DNA of 64,000 bases from Akebia trifoliata (Eukaryota > Streptophyta > Magnoliopsida > Ranunculales > Lardizabalaceae), in assembly GCA_017979445.1 (NCBI GenBank), contig CM030704.1:12693658-12757657 (forward strand). The letters are read 5' to 3'. A program made the position numbers and the translations under genes. The notes beneath the pieces were generated by a model. The model saw only the letters and a list, made by a program, of their open reading frames with translations. It made no database searches and was not told where the DNA came from. Positions 56,057-64,000 of this stretch are shown in pieces (positions within the stretch are counted from its first letter, which is position 1; each line of letters starts with the position of its first letter).

Positions 56057-57900
56057 GATCATCTCCCTAGTCAAATATTTGAAGATCCTCACACTGGTGT
56101 GTAAAATATACGATAACTAGAAACGTTCACTCTTGAGTCTAAAAACTCACAAATTGGTCTTAATTGGTAAATTTGAGTTGTTGATTTATTACTTTGTAAT
56201 TTTTAGTAAAATCTAAGATTAAGATCTCATTTTGGTGAATTTTTTTTAGAGATTTTCATATTGTTGGAGTCAGTGTGACTACATCATCTAGAAATTTGTC
56301 TTATTTTAAGAACATGTTATTTATTGGATAAATTTGAATACTTGTATTCTCATACTATTCTTAAAGTGAGTCCACTTATGGATGATGGTGCCTCATTGCT
56401 TTCTGTCAACAAATTTCCCAAATAAACGTACACACATTGGAAAATTTTTAATTTTTGATTTTTGTACTAAATTTACACATCTTGTGTGAAAACTTTTGTT
56501 GTTTCTTTTATTGGTATATTTGAGGAATGTGAAACCTTTGTGCTCCCGATTACAAATTGTCAAGATACTTGTGTGCACCATGAAACTCCGTTGTTCCACC
56601 AAATTTAAGCCAATATTGACAAATTTTGAGTAATAAAACTCATTTAATAGTTTTATAGTCAAACTTGAGGTTATGATCTCTTTTGATAAAAATTTTCCTA
56701 TAAGAAATTTTTTTATGTCATTTTTGGCCAACTTTGCTAAAACTTGAGTAATCATGGAACTTGATTTTATTTGCATATTTGGGCTCATGGACCTCATCTA
56801 AGTTCTATTGTAAGATTCACTCAAAATTCTTTACTCTTTTTTAGAGCATTTTATCTCACTTGGATTTTAAATTTTTTTGCAAATTGGTACGATCTTTTAA
56901 AATTTTCCAAGACTTCTTGAGAGAGAGTTAGGGTGAAAAAAATTCATTTTTGGCATTTCCAAAATATGTAAATCATTAAAAAACTTTCAAATTTTATTTT
57001 TGCCAAAATGTTTTTTCATTCGGCGACATCATGCCTCCATCCGGCAGCACCCACCAACAAACACATGAATTATTTTTTCTCTCACGTGTTTTGTTTACCT
57101 CTCGAGCTCCCAAACATGATTCTTCTTCATATATTTCTCATATTTAAATCATTTCATAAGCATAATAGCCAAACGTGGTCATGTGGCACAATTCATGTGT
57201 TGTTTATGTGTTGTTAAGCTACCTCGTGTGAATGATCTCTACTTTTAAAGTTTAAATTCTTTACACATTTGTCATGCTACAATTTCTAACTTCTTATTTG
57301 AATATCATTACTAGCTTGTTAACATGTTATGCAAATGATTCAATAGTAAAATCTTTTTAGCATTTATTTTTCATACAATTGTCACGTGTGTGTTTGAGTG
57401 TTCATTGACATATTGATTTGCACATGTTTACATGTTACGACCATGAGTTATTGAATAATATCTTTATGTGTTGTTTATTATGCCATGCCTATGTTTTATA
57501 GTTATATAATTTTTGGCATATCTCTATTTTCTTCTGCCATGCATCTTGCTTTGATAGTCATATTTATTGCTTGTATGTTTATTTTTTTCCTATGCTTATT
57601 CTTATATATTGTATCAACATTGGGTTGATTGCGTCCTTTGTCAAATAATGACAAAAGGGGGAGAATATAATTTTCACCCGTGTGTATTATCCTAGTTGAA
57701 TCCTACAAGTAAACCATTTAGGGGGAGCAAGGGAAACAATGCCTAAGGGGAAGCAAAGTAGTTAGAATCATATGTTTTTTTACTTTTAAATACCTTTGTA
57801 AGATTCTAAGTGGGTATAAGTGTGTTGGTTATTCTGAGAATATTTCTCAGTCTATTTGGTCTAGATTAGGTTTTGTCTTGTAATTGACAAATGGGGAGAT
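56057..57900 (+). other. C1 3' non-coding region with purine tracts
   Basis: RT and RNase H should begin here but are absent. The sequence is AT-rich with only short frames. One (from about 57031, MPPSGSTHQQTHE) could be the relic start of the extra ORF that SIRE elements carry after pol, but this is weak. Purine tracts GACAAAAGGGGGAGAA (57650), AGGGGGAGCAAGGG (57720) and AAATGGGGAGAT just before the 3' LTR fit SIRE-type polypurine tracts. Confidence 0.6.
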
Positions 57901-59716
57901 TGTTAGTTCCACATTTTGTCAATCTCGAGAATTAAGTTGTGTGTCAGACCAGTTTATAATTGAAGACAAGTGAAGACCCTGATAAAGCCGCTCAACCTCA
58001 AGTACATCGATAAAGTACTCATAATGTTTGTTCATAAAACCTAAAAGGTAATGAGACCACCTAGACCATTCCTTAACACCTAGATGATTGTTAGGTCGAC
58101 TGATATTGATAAATACCTCAATTTATTCATTCATCAAAACTTTTGGGAGCTCTAAATGGTCATAATAGATATTTTGATAATTTTACCACCCTTAGACCAT
58201 CACCTGCCCTTGGTGAGTGTATCCACTTAGGCCATGGCCTATTCCTTGCTAAAAGTTTGGAGACCTTCTATTAAGAAAGATCCACAAAATCCCTAAATAG
58301 TTTGCTCAATGAAGTTTCCAAGAGTAAGATAAAGCTCAAAATGACCAAAAAAGGCATTTTGGTAATTTACCCGGTACCGCTAGGTTGTTTACTAGGGGCC
58401 CTAGAAGCAATGTGCATCTTCCACTAGGGTTGTCTGTCTGTCTATCGGTACCGTTGGGTGAGTACTCCAACGGTCCAAAATTTTGAAAATATGATTGTTG
58501 GAGCACTAGGCATCACCTGTAGGTATTTTGTGTTCTTCAAATACCTTTAAAACTCATCTCTTGAGTTCATTTTGTGGGTCGGATCAAACTCTACAGACGT
58601 TTAGCTCTCTGCTTTCCATACTTAGAAAGCTTTCTTTACTCTCATGAGAGTCTAACTTAGGTGAACCCTTTTTAATCTTCTTAAACTTCTCATTTGATCC
58701 TATTCCAACCATCAAACCTCACCTTTCATACATATTGGTATATTCATGGAGCAATGAGCAAAGTAGAAGATGGAAAGAGTGATCACAAGGAGTCGAACTC
58801 GAAAGTTTGATTGGAAGATCCAACCATCGAGATTCCTTATGAGCATAAGGACTCAAAAAACTTAAAATCGCCATTGACAAATATTAATAGTTGAGTGAGT
58901 TCTTATTATTTTGGTTTTTCATTTCCAAATCTATGTATGAGGTTACTTTGTTTAGTCCATAAAAAACTAAGTTCTTGTTAGAGTCTAGGATTTTTGACAA
59001 GAGAAGAGGTTCGTGAATTTTCGAGGAACAAAATTTATAATTTCGAGAGGATGCATTTTTCTCGATCTTAAGGTTTTAGAATTTAACCTAGGTATAAAAA
59101 TTCTATGTAAAAGGTTCGAGGTGAACCATAAACCTCTTTGATAGTAAACACCAAGTTCTTGAGTAGGAACCTTAGAAGTGGATGTAGGCACGTTGCCGAA
59201 CCACTATAAAATGCTTGTCTCGTGTTTGTGAAATACCTCTATTAATTTACACTTAAATGAATTCATGCTATGAATGAATATTATGCTATGTATGACATGT
59301 TATAAATGTTTAGATTCTAAGTGAACAACTATTGCATTACAAATTAGAGACTTGCTGTGAGAATGAATGTAGGCATATTACCGAACCATTATAAGTCTTA
59401 TGTCTCGTGCATATTTTATGATTCCGCAACTTACACTTGAATGTTTTTAATGTCATAAGATGCTATGAATGATGAATATGTAAATCTTATATGAATGGAC
59501 CATTAAATGACATGATAAAATGAATGTTTAAATTCTATGTGTATTTTCATTAAATGTATTTTAGAGATATAAGTGCAAAATCAAGGATAGGTGAATGACT
59601 TAGAATAAATAGTCACATTATTAATTTAAGTTAAAATTGATTAAATCAAAAGAAATTTTAAATATCCTATTCACCCCCCTCTAGGGCTAGACACGGTACG
59701 AAGCCCGGTATTTTCA
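57901..59716 (+). repeat. C1 3' LTR
   Basis: This uninterrupted LTR of 1816 bp starts TGTTAGTTCCACATTTTGTC and ends GGTATTTTCA. It lacks the family-E insertion found in the 5' LTR, showing that family E inserted after C1. Confidence 0.88.
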
Positions 59717-60170
59717 ACCCTTACCCGATTGTCTTTTTTGGGTATTGCAATTATATTTTCTATCCAAGTTGGGAATTGTACTTCTTGAATGAATCCAGTT
59801 ACTAGTAACTTAATTACCTCCTCATTGAAAGCTTGCTTCAGTCTCGAGGCTAACTTTCAACGTGTCTATTATACAAGTCGGAATCTAGGGTTCACATACA
59901 AGTAATGAACTGCGATTTGTGGATCTATACCAGTCATGTCTTCCAATGACCACGCAAAGACATCCCGATTTTTTTAAAAAACTGGATCTTCTTCTTCCTT
60001 TCTTCCTCACTCAATCCTAACCCCACGAAGGTCAAGAATACACCTTTTTCCCCTAAATAAACTTCCTCTACCCTTTTTACCACTGACACCCTTTCTATTA
60101 ATGGCTCCTTCTGTAGTTGCTATTGATTCTGATCCTTGAGTGTGTTGGGTTTTACTCTTTCAATCCTATT
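59717..60170 (-). pseudogene. G5 reverse transcriptase, N-terminal part
   Basis: Minus strand. The sequence reads FIQEVQFPTWIENIIAIPKK next to the copia junction, which matches the RT start; the missing continuation is found at 47527. Before it lies a protease-RT linker with acidic residues and stops. Confidence 0.72.
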
Positions 60171-60600
60171 TTTATTCTCTTTCTTCCTTCATTCTATTAT
60201 CGCATTGGCAAAGTATCGGGCTGCCTCCTGGTCTCGTCTTATCTTCATAAGTCCTTCTCTGGTCGGGAAATGCATAACTTGATGATAAGTTGAGGATACA
60301 ACCTTCATTGCATGTATCTACCTTCTCCCTATGTGGTATTGTATGATGAATTGGCTTCAATTACCACAAATCTAGTCATTACCACCTCAGGCCCTACTGT
60401 CACGGGTAGAGTGACTTCCCTAGTAGGCAACACTAGACTTCCATTGAATCCATACATGCTGACTTCAGCCTACTCTAACCCTCCAAGCACCTTCATTCAC
60501 TCGGGTGCTAATAAGAAGAGAATGTCTACCGCACTTTGAGTTTTGATAAGAATTCTTTTTAGATTCACTGTCCCTACCACCAATGCAACAACTAGGACGT
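60171..60600 (-). pseudogene. G5 protease
   Basis: Minus strand. ILIKTQSAVDILFLLAPE near 60505-60550 corresponds to the active-site segment, but the D-S/T-G triad is changed to K-T-Q, so it is inactive. It continues YGFNGSLVLPTREVTLPVTV near 60400 and VVIEANSSYNTT near 60340. Confidence 0.7.
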
Positions 60601-61660
60601 TGTTGTACATACTTTTCACTCTTTCCAAGTCCTTCTAAGTAAATATCGTTGCCTTAGTCCCCTAGACTGTGTAAGGTACTTATGGCACAATTGTTTTTTC
60701 TGAGATTTGGTGGACTTCTCTATCTTTTTCATATCATTACTTCTTGACCTTAGTCCGATGTGCGACTCCAATGATCATATCAGTCATGAACTCCCCGACA
60801 ATAGTGTTGATGACTCTTTGATCTCTATAAACTTATGCTGGTTGTTGTCTCCTTGGAGGTAGAGGTGGGGGATCTCACATCATGGGCTCCTCTATTGCTG
60901 TTGCTACGTATCACCTGTGTTTTTCCTGATCTATCATATCTTGGATTACATGCTTCACCTCCAGCAATCGTTGGTCTGATGATCTTTTGCCTTGTGGTAT
61001 TCATAGTATGACTTACTTGGCCTTCCTCGATAATTCGAGGGAAGTGGCACGAAGCTCGGGTCTCCTTTGATGTGCTTCACGATTTTGAAGGCCATCTCAG
61101 TCAATAGCGTTAAGACTCTTCTTAAGTTCTAAAAACTCCAATTTGTAACTTTTCTTGTTTTTTTTCTACTTACTGTCTTCTCTCCTCTTTTTTATTTATT
61201 TTCGACTTCAGCCTTGGTCAGGGTAACGACATGCATAATTGGTTCCATTTCTCTAGACCTATTCATTAGAGCTTGTAATGTATCTTTCAACCATTATATG
61301 AAGATCTTCCAATCTTTTTGGCGAGTTGGTAATTAATTATTTGTGCAACCTGGTCCTTGGTATAACTGCATTGACATAAGTTTGAATTACCATGTCATCC
61401 TCAGAGTTTTCAACCATTAACAACTAAGTACGAAAGCAAGCCATGGACGAGTGAATGCTTTCCTTTTCTTCTTTCCATAAGTAAAATGGGACATTGGTTT
61501 TAACCTTCATATGTCTGTTATGGATATACTGAGCCACGAACAGCTCCTTCAACTACTAGAATTTCTCGACCGAGTTTTGCTGTAAACTTTGGAACTAAGT
61601 GATGGCTCTCAACCTTAGCATAGAAGGGAATATCTTGCATGTTCTTGTAATGCATGACAT
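60601..61660 (-). pseudogene. G5 gag, truncated
   Basis: Minus strand. From the cut at 61660 the sequence reads CKIFPSMLRLRAIT, LKELFVAQYIHNRHMKVKTN, VPFYLWKEEKESIHSSMACF, then ENSEDDMVIQTYVNAVIPRT. This is the second half of the retrotransposon Gag core. The N-terminal half is missing because the plus-strand LTR begins at 61661. 60601-61000 is a decayed knuckle/linker region. Confidence 0.72.
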
Positions 61661-63252
61661 TGTAGACATCCCATTTTTGCATCCGCCTAATTAATCAACT
61701 CGTCAATCCGATTGCAATAGTTCCCAATGATGGATGATTATTCCAATGCTTTATTTTGGTTACTAGATATGTTTCAGAAATCCAGATGAAGTAAAAAGAA
61801 GCTTTACGATAAAAATCACTAAAAAATGATCAAATTACCAAAATACCCCTAACCTTAAAAAATATCCCTATAGCCTATGTTACGCTTAGAAAAATCCATT
61901 TAAACACAAAATAACAAATTGAAATCAAATAAATCATTTTGCCAATTTTCATATAATTCGACAAAGTTACGAAAATACCCCTCATAAAGTTCACGACCAT
62001 TCCACACAAAAAATTTCATAAATGACACAAACCAATATTTTCATTGAATTCCTTACGAAAAATCGATTCTAAAACATCCTAGAATATCAAAAATCGACTT
62101 GAAACACAAAAAGTCCTCTTCGAGGGCAAAATGGTAATTTTACAATTTTTATAATTAAAATTTTTGAAATTAATAAAAAAATATTAAATAATTAAAGTAA
62201 AACATTAATAAAATTAATTTAAAAATTTGAACCAAAAAAATCGATCAATCAAGCTCTCAGGCAAAATTGTTGATGGTTGCCAAGATATTTATTCAAGGAC
62301 CCTTCCATTTGGGGGTCTAAAGAATTAAAGATATAATAGAGGGGGTTCTCCAAAAAATTAAAGTCAATCAAGTAAGACTAAAGTCAAAATTAAAGTCAAT
62401 CAAGTAAGACTAAAGTCAAGATATTACAGTCAATCAAGTAAGACTAAAGTCAAAATCTTAAAGTCAATCAAATAAGACCAAAAGTCAAAATCCTAATAGA
62501 GTTCTAATTAAATAATAATTTTATTTAACAATCCTAATTAAATAATAACTCTATTTAGTAGAATTATACCTAAAATATAATTCTACCTAAAACAATTCTA
62601 ATTAAAGATTAATTCTATCTAAACAAACACTTAAAAAATCTATAAATAGGGGTCCTCACAACCTATTTTCGTATCAAATAATAAACCCAACAAAAAGTAG
62701 GTCAAAAAGCTTCTCTAGCCTCCCATAAACCCTAATTTTGAAGCCCTAACTCCTTACCTAACACCCATACCTCAACTTTAGCTCAAAAAATACTTAGTAG
62801 CCCTTTAAAAACACTTAGAAACCCATAAACAAATCCAAAGAATTTAGATCTAAGAAAGAGATACCTCAATTTGGAGATCAGAAATCAGATCGGGTGATAG
62901 AACGAAGCGAAGAATATTGTACAATGAGTTGTTCTATCAGATCTGAGGGAACAAAATCATTGCGTTCGGAAAATGTAACTATTTTTATTTTTTTTATTGA
63001 TTAGGTCTATTTAGCAATGTAGTTCTATTTGGGAATTAGTAGAGACTAGCGTTTGCCGGGCGGGATTGGTGTCTAACACCTTTCAACTCCGTAACGTGAT
63101 CCCCGGACTTAGTTTCTTATTTTTCGTAGATTAGTTTCTTTTGCGTTTTAGAGTCAATGTTCGGTTCTTAGACCGTAATAACTAGGTGGCAACTCCCAAA
63201 CCTCAAAGGTCAAAAGCGGATTCGCGTACCCCACGGAGCGAGGGCGCTTTCA
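61661..63252 (+). repeat. Tat/Ogre-type 5' LTR of element G6 (runs off the window)
   Basis: This LTR of 1592 bp starts TGTAGACATCCCATTTTTGC and ends GGGCGCTTTCA, one base before the primer-binding site. The TATA box TATAAATAGG is at 62641-62650. It is homologous to LTR-B (minus, 36900-38557). Three to four AAGTCAATCAAGTAAGACTA repeats lie at 62355-62490, upstream of the TATA box. The downstream stretch GTAACGTGATCCCCGGA and the 'CGTACCCCACGGAGCGAGGG' end are typical of Ogre/Tat R-U5 regions. Confidence 0.85.
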
Positions 63253-63253
63253 G

Positions 63254-63271
63254 TGGCGACTCCAATGGAGA
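63254..63271 (+). other. G6 primer-binding site
   Basis: TGGCGACTCCAATGGAGA is an Ogre/Tat-type (tRNA-Arg) site two changes away from that of G4 at 39024-39007. It fixes the LTR end and the plus orientation of the element. Confidence 0.78.
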
Positions 63272-64000
63272 TTTTTGAGGATCAAATTTGAAAGGCCCCA
63301 AGTATGGGAGCATTGCCAAAATGACCTAGTCTTTTTTATTTGTTTATTTTGCTTTTTATTGTGGCTTGATTGTGGATCGTTTATGTGGATTTTGGGTATT
63401 ATTTTATTTATTTATTTATTTATTTTTTATATTTTTATCCAATTAAAGGTCACTTTTGATGATCCGTAAATAATGAAAGATTCAAATTGACATATGAATT
63501 GAGGATGAGATGATGTTAGCAGTAAAAGTTTGGATATCATATTCTTGGATGTTTAGTTTTTATGGTCCCAATCAAAGGGTTGGAAACTCTACAATAATCT
63601 AAGATTTTTCAAAAGAAAATAATAAGGCAAAATAGATTGATGTTGTTAAGCATACGATTGATGAGATATGGGGTGATGTTAGTTTTTTTTATTAAAAAAA
63701 AAACGTTTTTAAAAAAAATGTTAAAAAAATATTAAAAAAAAAGTTTTAAAAAAATTAAAAAATTAAAAAAAAACCTTTTAAAAAAATTAAAAAAAACAAA
63801 AACAAAAACGTTAAAAAAAAAAAAAGAAAAAAAAATGTTTTTAAAAAATAAAAAAAATAAAAAAAACACGTTAAAATAAAATGTAAAAAAAAAAACGTTT
63901 TAAAAAAAATAAAAATTAATAAAAAAATAAAAAATAAAAAATGTTTAAAAAAAATCAAAAAATAAAAAAAACAAAAACAAAAACAAAAACAAAAACAAAA
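63272..64000 (+). other. G6 leader, A-rich to the window edge
   Basis: This is a non-coding leader. A short ATTT run lies at about 63400-63425. From 63685 it becomes almost pure A-runs broken by CGTTTTT/ACGTT words every 20-35 bp, and ends in an (AAAAC)n microsatellite. The 67-residue Phe-rich minus-strand frame at 63755-63958 is a by-product of the A-runs. The element's gag would lie outside the window. Confidence 0.65.

Larger units (their letters stand above)
47528..59716 (+). mobile_element. SIRE/Maximus-type Ty1-copia element C1
   Basis: Plus strand, inserted in the RT gene of G5. The 5' LTR is 47528-52119 (itself interrupted) and the 3' LTR is 57901-59716, with ends TGTTAG...TTTTCA. 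An exact 5-bp target duplication ACCCT occurs at 47523-47527 and 59717-59721. The order is LTR, primer-binding site, gag, protease, integrase, a non-coding 3' region with purine tracts, LTR. The protease-integrase order is copia. RT and RNase H are missing, and stops are frequent. Confidence 0.9.
41100..61660 (-). mobile_element. Decayed Tat-type gypsy element G5 with nested insertions
   Basis: Minus strand. Gag (61660-61000), protease (60560-60200) and the RT start (to 59717) are separated from the rest of RT (47527-46538), RNase H (46560-45000) and integrase (45000-44300) by a copia element. A minisatellite (43300-44050) and an opposite-strand gene (41389-43217) follow, the same order as in G1. 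Its own LTRs were not found: the left end abuts LTR-A, and gag is cut at 61660 by a plus-strand LTR. Confidence 0.78.

Noticed and set aside
56393..56797. 134-codon minus-strand frame in the copia 3' region
   Set aside because: It is antisense to the element, has no recognised motif, and no promoter or homologue is visible in this window.
63755..63958. 67-codon Phe-rich minus-strand frame
   Set aside because: By-product of the A-rich leader.

Overview
The window is nuclear DNA of a flowering plant, most likely a eudicot: AT-rich, with spliced genes, a plant-specific SET-domain gene, and plant retrotransposon lineages (Tat/Ogre-type Ty3-gypsy, SIRE/Maximus-type Ty1-copia, plant LINEs, hAT and MITE elements). 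I could not assign a species. I saw no rRNA gene, no convincing tRNA gene and no CRISPR array.

One host gene is recognisable. The first three coding exons of an ASHR3 (SDG4)-like histone H3K36 methyltransferase lie on the minus strand at 10666-11043, 9359-9505 and 917-1081. They give 230 codons, all splice junctions are phase 0, and they encode the N-terminal region plus the PHD-type zinc-binding module. The SET-domain exons must lie beyond the left edge. Intron 1 carries a MITE. Intron 2 is about 8.3 kb and is packed with LINE fragments, another small DNA element and two copies of a long LTR-like repeat. The short promoter has an E2F-type site and a telo-box.

Everything right of about 11.2 kb is transposable-element DNA. 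In order: palindromic hairpin repeats (11.3-11.8 and 20.5-20.8 kb) split by a complete minus-strand Tat-type gypsy element (11777-20489, LTRs about 565 bp); a second minus-strand element (21356-27240) reduced to LTR-gag-protease-LTR and carrying a solo-LTR-like insertion; a degenerate tandem array (27.3-28.3 kb); and a LINE 3' end with an RNase H domain (30164-30672), cut by another copy of the same LTR-like repeat. Then comes an Ogre/Tat-like minus-strand assembly: gag (30966-32973), a 22-bp minisatellite, an 833-bp hAT element with a perfect 8-bp target duplication, a 29-bp minisatellite and a long LTR ending at 38557. That LTR lies inside the leader of a further element, whose primer-binding site is at 39007-39024 and whose LTR is at 39028 to about 40.9 kb.

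From 41.1 to 61.66 kb lies a decayed minus-strand Tat-type element. Its polyprotein is split by a copia element (47528-59716, exact 5-bp target duplication), by a roughly 640-bp GC-rich segment that looks organelle-derived, and by a plus-strand Ogre/Tat LTR (61661-63252) that continues out of the window.

Two gypsy elements (11.8-20.5 kb and 41.1-61.7 kb) share an unusual layout. Between the 3' end of pol and the 3' LTR side sits a gene on the opposite strand, with its own TATA box and apparent introns, separated from pol by an element-specific minisatellite. This antisense gene module, the TE-inflated intron of the chromatin gene, and the two minisatellites that stay open in all three frames are the most interesting parts of the window.
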